Shown: piece by piece, positions 55,779-64,000 of the stretch
Position numbering within the stretch: the stretch's first letter is position 1
Layout of the letters: the number at the start of each line of letters is the position of its first letter
Assembly: GCA_026954325.1 (NCBI GenBank)
Contig: JAIXKK010000076.1
Coordinates: 1-64,000 of the forward strand
Source of the DNA: Bryobacterales bacterium
GTDB lineage: Bacteria > Acidobacteriota > Terriglobia > Bryobacterales > Bryobacteraceae
DNA: 64,000 bases
Direction of reading: 5' to 3'
Program-made: the position numbers and the translations under genes
Notes under the pieces: model-generated
Told to the model about the DNA's origin: nothing
Database searches by the model: none
Seen by the model: only the letters and a program-made list of their open reading frames with translations

Positions 55779-57131
55779 CTACCGCGCAAACTGAACGGAC
55801 TGGATCATCTGGTCAAAAGCGCCCTGCGCATGGGAATACTCCGCTTCCGGAGAAATCAGGATCATGTAGAACAGTCCCTGGGGATGCCGCGCCGTAATAA
55901 TGGCGTCCACTTCCCTCTGCCCCTGGTAGGAAGATTGGGAGTAGAACACGTTCAGCAGCGCGGGAGCGCCGGAGAGTTGAAAGCTCCTTTGCCTCTGGCC
56001 GCTCTGCTGCATGGTCTTGTTGTTTTGCAAAATCTGGTTAAGGTAATCCTTCGTGCTTTGTTCGAGGTCGGAATTGGACGCCTGCCGCACGCCGATAATC
56101 GCCCCATATCCGATCTCCGCGCTGCCGTTCGACTGCACGATGCCTTCTCTCGAAGCCACGGTAATTTCGTTCGACTGCCCCTGCTGAATGATTTCCCAAT
56201 TGGCCGGGTAGGAAAAGGCGAGCCCGCCGCTGCGGTACTGCTTGGTTTGTGCCGAAGGCCTGGCGGTAGCCGGGTTCCCCGCGTTGCGGAAGTCAGTATT
56301 CGCCTTCTTCGGCACGGGGAGGGATTTCACAATGCCCTGCTCGCGCTGCAAGCGGGCCGTGTCGCCCTTGGAATACTCTCTCGCCGGCATCAGTTTGATC
56401 TCCGCCTCCACCGCTTTCACGCGGTTCCCCGGGCTCGGATGGTCGGAAAGGAACTGCGGGATCGAACGCCCCGAACTCTTTTCTTCCGCCTCCAGTTTTT
56501 CAAAGAAGCGGGCCATCTCCACCGGATCGTATCCGGATTTCGCCATGATCCGCGTGCCGAGCAGATCGGCTTCGCTCTCGGCGTTTCTGGAAAACTTCAG
56601 CAGAAGAGAGTTGGCGCCCAAACCGGCGCCTAGCTGTGCGAGTTGCCCCAACAAACCGCCCCCCAGCAAGGAGCCTCCCAAGCCGAACATCAACTGAACG
56701 GCCTGCGCCTTGGTTACCTGAGAAGTCCCGTGGCGCAAGGCGACGTGGGAGATCTCGTGCGCGAGCACCCCTGCCATCTGCGCCTCATTTTCGGCTGCCG
56801 AAATCAGCCCCGTATGCACAAACGCCGGTCCCCCGGGGAGGGCGAACGCATTGATGGACTTGTCGTAAACAACCTTGAAAGAATAGGGGAACTGGCCCGC
56901 TTCGGGCTGTGAGGCCAGTTTTTTCCCGATGCCCCCGATGTAATCCGTCAGTTCGCGATTATCTACAATAGCGACCTGCTTCTCCACCTCCGCGGCTGCT
57001 TCCTTCCCCAGTTGGACATCCTGCTGTGGGGAGAACAGATTCCACCCGGGCTTCAGCACCCGCTGTTTTTGGGCGTAGGCCGGCCCTGTTGCCAGAACCA
57101 AGAAACAGGCAATGATACCGAGTCTTCGCAT
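55779..57131 (-). CDS. Secreted M48-family metalloprotease with C-terminal PsbP-like domain
   Basis: The start at 57131 (MRRLGIIACFLVLATGPAYA) gives 450 residues and a signal peptide. The M48 zinc site is clear: H125-E126-I-S-H129 (VLAHEISHVALRHG), with the third ligand glutamate in SRNAESEADLLGTRI. Residues about 290-450 are a separate beta domain (GLAFSYPANWEIIQQGQSNE) of the PsbP/DUF1795 kind. These BepA-like proteases act in envelope protein quality control. It lies 3 bp after the HAD gene on the same strand; the divergent ilvE gene starts 101 bp away. Confidence 0.87.
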   Translation of the reverse strand: MRRLGIIACFLVLATGPAYAQKQRVLKPGWNLFSPQQDVQLGKEAAAEVEKQVAIVDNRELTDYIGGIGKKLASQPEAGQFPYSFKVVYDKSINAFALPGGPAFVHTGLISAAENEAQMAGVLAHEISHVALRHGTSQVTKAQAVQLMFGLGGSLLGGGLLGQLAQLGAGLGANSLLLKFSRNAESEADLLGTRIMAKSGYDPVEMARFFEKLEAEEKSSGRSIPQFLSDHPSPGNRVKAVEAEIKLMPAREYSKGDTARLQREQGIVKSLPVPKKANTDFRNAGNPATARPSAQTKQYRSGGLAFSYPANWEIIQQGQSNEITVASREGIVQSNGSAEIGYGAIIGVRQASNSDLEQSTKDYLNQILQNNKTMQQSGQRQRSFQLSGAPALLNVFYSQSSYQGQREVDAIITARHPQGLFYMILISPEAEYSHAQGAFDQMIQSVQFAR

Positions 57132-57219
57132 TCCGCCTGACCTCCTTCGCAATCCTCACACCTCAGGCTATGAGCCCCTGTAACAGGCCTTCAAACCCTA
57201 CAGCCTCGTATCTCTTCAG

Positions 57220-57225
57220 TATAAT
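57220..57225 (+). promoter_or_regulatory. TATAAT box immediately before ilvE
   Basis: A perfect TATAAT ends 6 bp before the ilvE ATG (57232). A transcription start 6-7 bp downstream falls on the A of the start codon. The -35 (CCTACA at 57197-57202, 17 bp away) matches only 3/6. No ribosome-binding site precedes the ATG. Confidence 0.5.
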
Positions 57226-57231
57226 AGCTTC

Positions 57232-58173
57232 ATGTTGAAGCCCACCGAAAAAATCTGGCATAACGGGTCCTTCATTCCGTGGGACGAGGCGAAAATCCAC
57301 GTCCTCTCGCATACCGTCAGCTATGCGAGCGCGGTATTTGAAGGCATCCGTTGCTATCACACGCCGTCCGGCCCCGCCGTTTTCCGGCTTCGGGAGCACG
57401 TACGGCGAATGGTGGATTCCGCCAAGGTTTACCGGATGGACATTCCCTTCGCCATCGATACGCTGGCTGACGCGATGGTGGAACTGGTGCGCGTGAACAA
57501 ACTCGAATCCTGTTATCTGCGCCCCATCGCCTTGCGCGGCTACGGAGAGATGGGCGTTCTTGGCATTAAGAACCCCACGGAGGTTTACATCGCCTGCTGG
57601 GAATGGGGCCAATACCTGGGCAGTGAGGCGCTGGCGCAAGGCGTGGATGTGTGCATTTCCTCCTGGAAGCGGATTGCTCCGAACACGCTCCCGGCGCTCG
57701 CCAAGGCTGCCTGCAACTACATGAACTCACAGTTGATCCGCATGGAGGCGCACACCAACGGCTATGCGGAAGGAATTGCGCTGGACGAGGCGGGCTATGT
57801 CAGCGAAGGGTCCGGAGAGAACATCTTTGTGATTCGCGACGGCAAAATCCACACCCCTCCCTTGGGCGCCTCCGTGCTGCCCGGCATTACGCGGGACTCC
57901 GTCATCAAACTCGCCCAGGAAGCGGGTATCCCGCTCGTTGAGACCATTATTCCCCGCGAGATGCTGTACATTGCCGACGAGGTCTTCTTCACGGGCACGG
58001 CGGCGGAGATCACGCCCATCCGCTCCGTGGATCGCATTCAGGTAGGCAGCGGAAGCCGCGGGCCGATCACCGAAAAACTACAGAAGGAATTTTTCTCGAT
58101 CATCAACGGAACGACGCCGGACCGCCATGGATGGCTCACGCGCATTCCCGTGGGTCAACCCGTGATCGCCTGA
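57232..58173 (+). CDS. ilvE: Branched-chain amino-acid aminotransferase
   Basis: The 313-residue protein is a fold-type IV aminotransferase: [20 protein letters not shown], the Schiff-base lysine K158 in [36 protein letters not shown], and [17 protein letters not shown]. It transfers amino groups between glutamate and the 2-oxo acids of leucine, isoleucine and valine, with PLP, in the cytoplasm. It may be translated from a leaderless mRNA, since TATAAT is only 6 bp upstream of the ATG. Length and motifs are typical. Confidence 0.94.
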   Translation: MLKPTEKIWHNGSFIPWDEAKIHVLSHTVSYASAVFEGIRCYHTPSGPAVFRLREHVRRMVDSAKVYRMDIPFAIDTLADAMVELVRVNKLESCYLRPIALRGYGEMGVLGIKNPTEVYIACWEWGQYLGSEALAQGVDVCISSWKRIAPNTLPALAKAACNYMNSQLIRMEAHTNGYAEGIALDEAGYVSEGSGENIFVIRDGKIHTPPLGASVLPGITRDSVIKLAQEAGIPLVETIIPREMLYIADEVFFTGTAAEITPIRSVDRIQVGSGSRGPITEKLQKEFFSIINGTTPDRHGWLTRIPVGQPVIA

Positions 58174-58501
58174 GAAGTCTCCCATCATTCCCTCCGCGCG
58201 CGGTTCCGTCCGGGCGCCGGAGCAGTGTGGTCACTGAAGGGATTGGTGTGTTTGGAGGGAATCGCATCAATCCCGCGGGCGCTCGGAAGACGGCCACCTC
58301 CCCCGAGATCACCCATCTCCCGAACACCCGCAGAGGATCTTCATCTTTTCTACCAGCGGCCGCCATGGCGCGTCCACAGGAATCGCAGTCTTCCCTGCCC
58401 CTTTCCACAACTTCTTTTTGCAGTACCATCAGTTGTTTAGCCCACCCCCGCTGTGGGTATCCTGTGAATAAAACATCCGCGGAAGGATTTGTATCTCACT
58501 T
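58174..58501. other. 328-bp gap between ilvE and nagA, nothing recognised
   Basis: No coding frame with homology, repeat or terminator was seen. A short CCCAC...GTGGG stem near 58440 and the TGTGAATAAAACAT segment just before nagA may contain the nagA promoter, but I cannot point to a clear hexamer pair. Confidence 0.4.
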
Positions 58502-59650
58502 ATGAATATTCATGGCATTGACGCCTTCAGCCGCGAGGCGATCGAGGTGCGTTTCGAGAAGGCAATCACCGGAGCCGATCCGCTGCTGGCCCGGCCCGAA
58601 GGAAAACTGCCGCTCCTCGCCCCCGGTTGGGTGGAGTTGCAGGTGAACGGCTTCGCTGGAGTGGATTACTGCAATCCGGCGTGCTCCCTGGAGGATATTG
58701 ACCGTTCGTTGCGCGCGCAGTTCGCTACCGGCGTCACGCGGCTGCTCGCCACCATCATTACGGGCGGCGAACAGGAAATTACCGGGTCCCTCCGCAATCT
58801 CGTCAATGCGAGGGAGCGTCTTCCGCATGGCCATGCCATCGAAGGCTTTCATGTGGAAGGTCCGCATATCTCACCCGAGGACGGGCCGCGCGGCGCACAC
58901 CCCGCGCGCTGGGTCCGTCCGCCCGATGTCGATGAATTTCACCGCTGGCAGGAAGCCGCGCGCGGCCATATCCGCCTTGTCACCGTCTCTCCCGAATGGC
59001 CGGAAGCGCCTCGCTATATCGAAGCCCTGGTGAAAGAGGGAATCGTGCTCAGCATCGGCCATACCAAAGCCACCAGCGAGCAGATAGAGGATGCCGTCCG
59101 CGCCGGGGCGACCAAGTCCACACACCTCGGCAACGGAGCCCACGCGGTCCTCGCCCGCCATCCCAACTATATCTGGGATCAACTCGCCAATGACCGGCTT
59201 GCGGCCGGCTTCATCGCGGACGGCTTCCATCTCCCCGCCAGTTTCCTCAAGTGCGCCATCCGCGCCAAAGGCATCGAGCGCTCCATCCTGGTCACCGACG
59301 CCGTCTCGCCCGCCGAATGCCCCCCGGGCGATTACCGTCTGGGGGAGGTCGACGTCGAGTTACTCCCGGAAGGACGTGTCGTGATGAAGGGAGGCATGCG
59401 CCTGGCTGGCTCTGCGCTGCGCATGGATACCGCGATCGGCAACACGATTCGCATGGCGGGGGTTTCCCTCGCCGATGCGCTCACGATGGCTTCGCGCAAT
59501 CCGGCGCGGGCAGCCCGTATCGCCAACCGCCAGCGGGGCCTTGTTGCCGGAGAACGCGCCGATGTCGTGGAATTCGAATATGACGCCGAATCTCACAAAA
59601 TTCACGTTCTTCGCACCTGGATTTCCGGAGAAATCGTCTACCAGGCCTGA
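58502..59650 (+). CDS. nagA: N-acetylglucosamine-6-phosphate deacetylase
   Basis: The 382-residue protein has the NagA amidohydrolase barrel. The N-terminal motif is APGWVELQVNGFAGVDYCNP, like E. coli (Gln-x-Asn instead of HxH, a one-metal type). Metal and catalytic residues appear in EGFHVEGPHISPEDGPRGAH (Glu/His), LSIGHTKATSEQIED (His), STHLGNGAHAVLA (His) and ILVTDAVSPAECPP (Asp). It deacetylates GlcNAc-6-P in the cytoplasm, feeding amino-sugar catabolism. AAGGA lies about 13 nt before the ATG. It stands alone; no nagB or transporter gene is adjacent. Confidence 0.92.
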   Translation: MNIHGIDAFSREAIEVRFEKAITGADPLLARPEGKLPLLAPGWVELQVNGFAGVDYCNPACSLEDIDRSLRAQFATGVTRLLATIITGGEQEITGSLRNLVNARERLPHGHAIEGFHVEGPHISPEDGPRGAHPARWVRPPDVDEFHRWQEAARGHIRLVTVSPEWPEAPRYIEALVKEGIVLSIGHTKATSEQIEDAVRAGATKSTHLGNGAHAVLARHPNYIWDQLANDRLAAGFIADGFHLPASFLKCAIRAKGIERSILVTDAVSPAECPPGDYRLGEVDVELLPEGRVVMKGGMRLAGSALRMDTAIGNTIRMAGVSLADALTMASRNPARAARIANRQRGLVAGERADVVEFEYDAESHKIHVLRTWISGEIVYQA

Positions 59651-59676
59651 ACATCTTTCCATCCAAACAACACTAC

Positions 59677-60103
59677 TCAACCCACGGAACTTAGATTATG
59701 ATGGGCTGCGACGGTGTGAAGGGCGAGGCGCGTTCCGGAAGGAATCTTCACCGCATCGCCTTTGGTGAGAGCCTGATGGGCGCCGCCGGCGGCCGCGCCG
59801 ATCTTCTTCGTTTCGGACTTGCCTCCGGTGGCCGTCTTGCCATCATGGCTGATGGAAACCAGCGCCAGCGACAACCCGGGCTTGCCCGTGAGTTTACCGG
59901 CCTTTTTCACTTCCGGCGGCTTCCTCTGTACATCGGCGCCACGCGGCAGCACCGTCTTGCCGTCCAGCATTACGGGCTCATCCAGGCTTCCGCGAAACAC
60001 CTGACCCATGTGAGTCATGCGAACCATGATCGCTGCTCGCCCGGGAATCTCCTTCGCCCGCGCAATCGAGGCCGGCAGAAACAGAATGTACTCTTTTTGT
60101 CAT
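59677..60103 (-). pseudogene. Frameshifted, deleted remnant of a glycine-zipper surface protein
   Basis: The open frame from 60027 encodes MGQVFRGSLDEPVMLDGKTV, then LPRGADVQRKPPEVKKAGKL and LSLALVSISHDGKT, and ends LTKGDAVKIPSGTRLALHTV. These segments occur, in order, in larger Acidobacteriota proteins with a glycine-zipper between GKSETKK and QALTKGD; here that zipper is cut to about seven residues. Upstream, a strong AAGGAG precedes an ATG at 60103 whose frame is one base off. Dropping one A from the A5 run at 60094-60098 joins it as MTKEYILFLPASIARA... to IMVRM. Insertion plus internal deletions suggest a pseudogene. Confidence 0.6.
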
Positions 60104-60427
60104 CCTGCAAAATTCTCCTTTCCCGCCGGACGCACGCCGCCACGCGCATCGTCGCAGGTTCTTTCGCGCGGCGCCGCCGGCGGTAAAACTTTCCATGCCC
60201 GCCGCCGCGCGGACGGAAATGTTTTCCCAAACTATCTCTGAAGTAATTCCTACCCGATTGAAAATGCGGCGCTTACATATTTGGCATGCGGCGTGCACAT
60301 ACAAGGGCACGGGGAGAAAGGCAGGCAGGCGGCAAAGGGCCAACTGCCTCGAGCAGCTTGCCTGTCTCCATTACTTCAAGTACGTCGAGCCTACAAGCCC
60401 ACGAACAATTAAAGGAGAGCCCAGACC

Positions 60428-61312
60428 ATGAACGCCGTTAGTGTGTCCGAAGAGAAACCCAAAGAGTCCCGGTTTACCCTTGCCGGTGTTGCCGCCGTTA
60501 TCCTCGGCGCAACTCTCACCTTCGGCAATATCTACCTGCTGAACAAGACCGGCCGGTTGGAAACTCAGCTCAGGGACCTGCGCGGTGCGGTGCGGACGGA
60601 GTTGACCAATCTCCAGCACGATACCCTCGCCACCACGTCGGAAAACAGTAAGGCACTTGCCGAGATGCGGCAGCTTCTCGATGAGGCCGGATCACGCAAC
60701 AAACAGGCCGCCACGCAGGCGACGCTGCTCGCCAGGCGCTACTCCGATCAACTGGCGAAAAAGATTGAGTTGCAGGAAAAACAGGTCTCCGAGCAACACC
60801 GGCAGCTTGTCGCCCAATTGGGAGAGATCACGCAGAGCGCCAGCCAGACTAATCAGAAGGTTTCCGGCATCGCAACGGAAGTCACCGGCGTAAGATCCGA
60901 TGTCGCCGAAACCAGGTCGGCGCTGGACAAGACCCTCGGCGACTTGCGCAGTGTACGGGGCGACCTCGGCGTCCAGAGCGGGCTCATCGCCACCAATGCC
61001 AAAGAACTGGCTGCCCTGAAGGCTCTCGGCGAACGGAGCTACTTCGAATTTCAACTCCCCAAAACCAAATCGCCCCAGCGGATCGGCGACGTTGCGGTCC
61101 AACTCAAGAAGTCCGATACCAAGCGCAACCGGTACACCATCGAGTTGATCACCAATGACAAACGCGTGGAGAAAAAAGACCGCACCATCAACGAACCGGT
61201 TCAGTTTTATATGGCCAAGGCGCGCCTGCCTTATGAGATCGTCGTGAACGAAGTGCAGCGCGACCGTATCATCGGTTACCTCGCCGCGCCGAAGGTCCGC
61301 GATATGCGTTAG
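60428..61312 (+). CDS. Membrane-anchored coiled-coil protein
   Basis: The 294-residue protein starts at ATG after AAAGGAGAGCCC. A single transmembrane helix near residues 20-42 (LAGVAAVILGATLTFGNIYL) is followed by a long heptad-rich coiled coil (about 45-210; LLARRYSDQLAKKIELQEKQ) and a small beta-rich C-terminal domain (SYFEFQLPKTKSPQRIGDVA ... YTIELITNDKRVEKKDRTIN). It is probably anchored in the inner membrane with the coil in the periplasm. I do not recognise a family; it ends in front of a strong terminator, as a monocistronic gene. Confidence 0.72.
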   Translation: MNAVSVSEEKPKESRFTLAGVAAVILGATLTFGNIYLLNKTGRLETQLRDLRGAVRTELTNLQHDTLATTSENSKALAEMRQLLDEAGSRNKQAATQATLLARRYSDQLAKKIELQEKQVSEQHRQLVAQLGEITQSASQTNQKVSGIATEVTGVRSDVAETRSALDKTLGDLRSVRGDLGVQSGLIATNAKELAALKALGERSYFEFQLPKTKSPQRIGDVAVQLKKSDTKRNRYTIELITNDKRVEKKDRTINEPVQFYMAKARLPYEIVVNEVQRDRIIGYLAAPKVRDMR

Positions 61313-61360
61313 TGCCTGTCTGTCTATCGAGTCTACTGTCCGCGGGTTAACTTCCCTTCC

Positions 61361-61393
61361 GCCGCTTCGTTTCGAACGAAGCGGCGCTTTTTT
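61361..61393 (+). terminator. Intrinsic terminator after the coiled-coil gene
   Basis: GCCGCTTCGTT - TCG - AACGAAGCGGC (61361-61385) is an 11-bp perfect stem with a 3-nt loop, followed after GC by six T residues (61388-61393). This is a textbook rho-independent terminator for the plus-strand gene that ends at 61312. Confidence 0.9.
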
Positions 61394-62111
61394 ATGCTTG
61401 GCCCGCCGCCCTCTCGATTTCCGGCTCCGCCGCATTTTCGTTGAAGCTGTACCCGAATCCGCGCACCGAACGGATGAACGCCGGGTTGGCGGTGTCCGGC
61501 TCGATCTTCTGCCGCAGGCGAAGGATGTAGACGTCCACCGTACGGTCCGTGACGGCGCGGTCATGGCCCCAAACCGCGTCGAGCAACTGTTCCCTGCTGA
61601 ACACCACGCCGGGACGGCTCATGAGAAACTCGAGGAGCCGGAACTCGGTCGCCGTCAGGGCCAGCGGTTCGCCGTTCAGGCGCACGCGGCAACTGTTGCG
61701 GTCCAGTTCCAGCCCGGCGGCCTTCAGCGAGCGGGTGAAGGTCTGCCGGCCGCGGAACTGGATCTTGATGCGCGCGACCAGTTCCCGGATGAAGAATGGC
61801 TTGACTATATAGTCATTGGCGCCAAGTTCCAGCCCCACGATCCGGTCGGTTTCCGCGGCCCGCGCGGTAAGGAAGATGACTGGAATGTGCGCCAATTCGG
61901 GATGAGACCGGATTCCCTTGCAGATATCCAATCCATCGGAATCCGGCAGCATGATGTCGAGAAGAATGAGATCCGGCCGCTCCCGGCGGCAGAGATCGAT
62001 AGCTCCCTTGCCAGTCTGGGCGCCCACCAGCGCGAACCCCTCCTTTTCCAGGTTGTACTTCAGAAGCGCGTACAGATCGGCGTCATCTTCGATCAATGCG
62101 ATTCTCTTCAT
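61392..62111 (-). CDS. OmpR/PhoB-type response regulator
   Basis: The 239-residue protein has a receiver domain (residues 1-120) with acidic residues D9/D10, phosphoacceptor D52 in LILLDIMLPDSDG, a threonine in VIFLTARAAE and the lysine in DYIVKPFF. Residues about 130-230 are a winged-helix DNA-binding domain of the OmpR class (LALTATEFRLLEFLMSRPGV, VWGHDRAVTDRTVDVYILRL). The closely spaced kinase gene upstream suits a PhoR-PhoB-like pair. Two adjacent 11-bp repeats lie just upstream and may be its own binding site. Confidence 0.9.
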   Translation of the reverse strand: MKRIALIEDDADLYALLKYNLEKEGFALVGAQTGKGAIDLCRRERPDLILLDIMLPDSDGLDICKGIRSHPELAHIPVIFLTARAAETDRIVGLELGANDYIVKPFFIRELVARIKIQFRGRQTFTRSLKAAGLELDRNSCRVRLNGEPLALTATEFRLLEFLMSRPGVVFSREQLLDAVWGHDRAVTDRTVDVYILRLRQKIEPDTANPAFIRSVRGFGYSFNENAAEPEIERAAGQA

Positions 62112-62132
62112 CTCTTAATAACCTTACGCCGG

Positions 62133-62154
62133 CAATCATTACAATCACATTACG
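62133..62154 (-). promoter_or_regulatory. Tandem 11-bp direct repeat, candidate Pho-box upstream of the response regulator
   Basis: On the minus strand CGTAATGTGAT (62154-62144) is directly followed by TGTAATGATTG (62143-62133), two 11-bp units sharing GTAATG at the same phase. PhoB-type regulators bind 11-bp tandem repeats. A TTATTA -10-like hexamer (62121-62116) starts 11 bp downstream, matching the usual box-to--10 distance. The box overlaps the stop codon of the histidine-kinase gene. Confidence 0.5.
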
Positions 62155-63628
62155 AAACGGTTAACTGTCCTTGAAGATAGCTGTTTTCCGGCAACCCCAG
62201 GTCGTGGACGGGAAGACTGAAGAAAAATGCCGATCCCTGCCTCGGCTTGCTCGAAACGCGCACCTCCCCGCCCATGGCTTTCGCCAGATGTTTCACAATC
62301 GCCAGACCGAGGCCCGTCCCTCCCAGTTCCCGGGAGCGTGCTTTGTCCACACGATAGAAACGCTCGAAGATGCGGGGAAGATCCTCTTCCGGGATGCCGA
62401 TTCCCGTGTCGGTGACCGAGATTTCCACATAGTCCGGAGTTCCCTCGGCTGGGCGTCCGCTAATCACGATCGCTCCCTCCGCCTGCGTGTACTTGATCGC
62501 GTTGTCGAGAAGATTGCTCAGTATCTGATGCACGGCCTCGGCATCGCAGAACACCTCGGTAGCCGTATCAGGCGGGTCGACTCGAAGCACGATCCCCTTC
62601 TTGTCCGCGATCGGGCGCATCGCATCCACGCTATCGTGAATCAGCTTGTGCACGTAGTACGAGGCGAACTGAAACTTCTGCGTCTTCAACTCGATGCGCG
62701 ACAGCGTGAGAAGATCCGAGGTGAGGCGTCCCAGCCGCTCCGCGTTCTGCCGGATGATCGAGAGAAACTTGAGGTTGATGCCGTTGTCATGAACGGCCCC
62801 ATCGAGCAGCGTCTCGGTATAGCCCTGGATCGAAGCGAGCGGCGTCCGCAACTCGTGGGAAACGTTGATGACGAAGTCCTTGCGCACGCGTTCCAGTTTC
62901 TCGAGTTCGACGTGCTCTTTTTGGAGTTGTTCCACCGTGTGTTGCAGCTTTTCACCGGTATCGTTCAGCTTGCGCTCGAGGATGCCCAGTTCGTCCGTCC
63001 CTGTCTTCTTCAGCCTTGCCTCGAACTGCCCGTCGGCGAGCTTTCCCGCGTATTCAATAATGGCGCCCAACCGCGCCGATACGTACCGCGCAATCAGCGC
63101 CGCCAGAATCATCGCCGGAATAGAAGCGATCCCGACGGCCGCAAGCAACTGCCCGCGGATAGCATCGGCGCCCGTGCGCACCTCGGCCACCGGCACGGCC
63201 AGACGCAGCGCGCCCGCCTCCACCGGCAGGGCGACGTAAAGAAAGGGAATTCCGAGTGTCGGGCTGCGGCGCAACGCCGAACCGGCGCGCCCCGCGAGCG
63301 CTTCCAGAATCTCCGGCCTGTGCCCGTGATTCTCCATTTTGGCCGCGTCGGCTTCCGAATCCCGAATCACAGCCCCGTTCCTGGCGATCAAAGTCAGCCG
63401 GCCGCCCAGAGCCTTCGCCATCGCATGCCAGGATTCGTCGCTTTCGCTCTTGAATTTGCCGTTCAGGACAGCCTCCAGCAGTTTGCCGCGCGCCGTCAGA
63501 TCGCGAGTCAGGCTATCGATATAGGTACGTTCGGCGACTTTCGATGCCAACACGTCCACGGCAAGCACAGCCACCACCAGGATGCTGAGCACCGCCAGAA
63601 TCAGACGGAGAAAGAGGCGTCCGGTCAA
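62150..63628 (-). CDS. Membrane sensor histidine kinase, PhoR-like
   Basis: The 492-residue protein has an N-terminal transmembrane helix (LILAVLSILVVAVLAVDVL), a periplasmic region of about 140 residues, a second helix (LLAAVGIASIPAMILAALIA), a HAMP linker (about 185-235), then HisKA with the phosphoacceptor histidine in FVINVSHELRTPLASIQGYT and an HATPase domain (ILSNLLDNAIKYTQAEGAIV, DTGIGIPEEDLPRIFERFYR, GGTGLGLAIVKHLAKAMGGE). It autophosphorylates and feeds the adjacent response regulator. The architecture fits PhoR, but the periplasmic signal is unknown. Gene order is kinase first, regulator second, with 38 bp between. Confidence 0.9.
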   Translation of the reverse strand: MTGRLFLRLILAVLSILVVAVLAVDVLASKVAERTYIDSLTRDLTARGKLLEAVLNGKFKSESDESWHAMAKALGGRLTLIARNGAVIRDSEADAAKMENHGHRPEILEALAGRAGSALRRSPTLGIPFLYVALPVEAGALRLAVPVAEVRTGADAIRGQLLAAVGIASIPAMILAALIARYVSARLGAIIEYAGKLADGQFEARLKKTGTDELGILERKLNDTGEKLQHTVEQLQKEHVELEKLERVRKDFVINVSHELRTPLASIQGYTETLLDGAVHDNGINLKFLSIIRQNAERLGRLTSDLLTLSRIELKTQKFQFASYYVHKLIHDSVDAMRPIADKKGIVLRVDPPDTATEVFCDAEAVHQILSNLLDNAIKYTQAEGAIVISGRPAEGTPDYVEISVTDTGIGIPEEDLPRIFERFYRVDKARSRELGGTGLGLAIVKHLAKAMGGEVRVSSKPRQGSAFFFSLPVHDLGLPENSYLQGQLTVS

Positions 63629-63637
63629 GTTACCATT

Positions 63638-64000
63638 CTAGCGGTAGAGACGCTGCAGTTGGATGTATTTCAGCACTGCCGGCGGCAGTTCCCCCGGCGA
63701 CTCGGCGGCCGCCAGTTTCTGCCGGATCTCCGAACTCGAGACCGGCAGGGCCAGCGTTTCGAGCCGGTGCACCCGCGCATGCGGCGGAGCCTGGTAGTCG
63801 TGCCCGGGCCGCGTCACCACGATAAATTCCACCACCTCCATCACTTCCGCGGCGCGATACCATGTCCCGATCTCCGCAAACGCGTCCGCCCCGATGAGGA
63901 AGAACAATCTGTCGCCGGGCGCCAGCGTAGCCCTTACCTTGTGAATGGTATGGAAGGAATAGCTCTTCTTCGACCCTTCCTCCAGCCGGGAGGCCACAAA
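63638..64000 (-). CDS. nadD: Nicotinate-nucleotide adenylyltransferase, C-terminal part (5' end outside window)
   Basis: The frame is open across the right end of the window, so the N-terminus is missing. Visible are the NadD features SKKSYSFHTIHKVRATLAPG, DRLFFLIGADAFAEIGTWYR (nucleotide-binding loop) and LPVSSSEIRQKLAAAESPGE, the 'ISST-x-IR' motif before the C-terminal helix. NadD adenylates nicotinate mononucleotide in NAD synthesis in the cytoplasm. It ends 9 bp upstream of the histidine-kinase start on the same strand, so it may be cotranscribed. Confidence 0.88.
   Translation of the reverse strand, partial: FVASRLEEGSKKSYSFHTIHKVRATLAPGDRLFFLIGADAFAEIGTWYRAAEVMEVVEFIVVTRPGHDYQAPPHARVHRLETLALPVSSSEIRQKLAAAESPGELPPAVLKYIQLQRLYR

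Noticed and set aside
58131..58505. Small frames in the ilvE-nagA gap
   Set aside because: They overlap each other on both strands, are Arg/Pro/Ser-rich and show no motif or ribosome site.

Overview
The window looks like chromosomal DNA of an Acidobacteriota bacterium, probably close to the Bryobacteraceae/Solibacteraceae. The grounds are family content rather than a marker gene: a roughly 1,090-residue TonB-dependent receptor with an N-terminal carboxypeptidase-regulatory-like domain, a DUF2934 protein, a DUF7009-like protein, an alternative complex III operon, a short protein with the N-terminal pattern 'SPEGKARSSQNARTHG', many secreted alpha/beta-hydrolases and amidohydrolases, and high GC. 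No rRNA, tRNA, CRISPR array, intact insertion sequence or prophage was seen.

Layout. 1-9.8 kb: a truncated Lon-type protease, a universal stress protein, two secreted YVTN-type beta-propellers (the first fused to a c-type heme domain), two TPR proteins around a small zinc-finger-like protein, and a C-rich hypothetical gene. 10-22 kb: a TonB receptor-MFS-amidohydrolase operon, a DUF2934 gene, lexA, a secreted serine hydrolase with a possible leader ORF, then a second amidohydrolase, a DUF7009-like gene and a TehA/SLAC1-type channel. 21.7-38 kb: the central feature, thirteen tightly packed minus-strand genes (rrf2-like regulator, diheme cytochrome c, narGHJI, narK, actABCDEF), preceded by a DUF438/hemerythrin/PAS protein. 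39.3-55.8 kb: an accessory hydrolase region with four large secreted alpha/beta-hydrolases, a GH172/DUF2961 protein, a uroporphyrinogen-decarboxylase-family protein, two polytopic membrane proteins, a HAD phosphatase and a small secreted protein. 55.8-64 kb: housekeeping genes (M48 protease, ilvE, nagA, a two-component system, partial nadD) plus a decayed surface-protein gene and a coiled-coil membrane protein.

How the genes fit together. The 21.7-38 kb block reads as one electron-transport unit. ACIII (Act) oxidises quinol and passes electrons to cytochrome c; NarGHI reduces nitrate; NarK moves nitrate/nitrite; a membrane-anchored diheme cytochrome is encoded directly before narG, as NarC is in Thermus; and an Rrf2 protein with three cysteines suited to an Fe-S cluster is the first gene, behind a near-consensus promoter and a 12-bp palindrome. 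Gaps between all thirteen genes are 15 nt or less, or overlaps. actB carries a one-base frameshift in a G4 run, which is either a sequence error or a real lesion.

The hydrolase region has a repeated peculiarity: three of its large esterase-like proteins contain two alpha/beta-hydrolase halves, one with a canonical nucleophile elbow and one in which the serine position is lost. Several starts lie 4-7 nt after a TATA-like -10 box, suggesting leaderless or nearly leaderless mRNAs.
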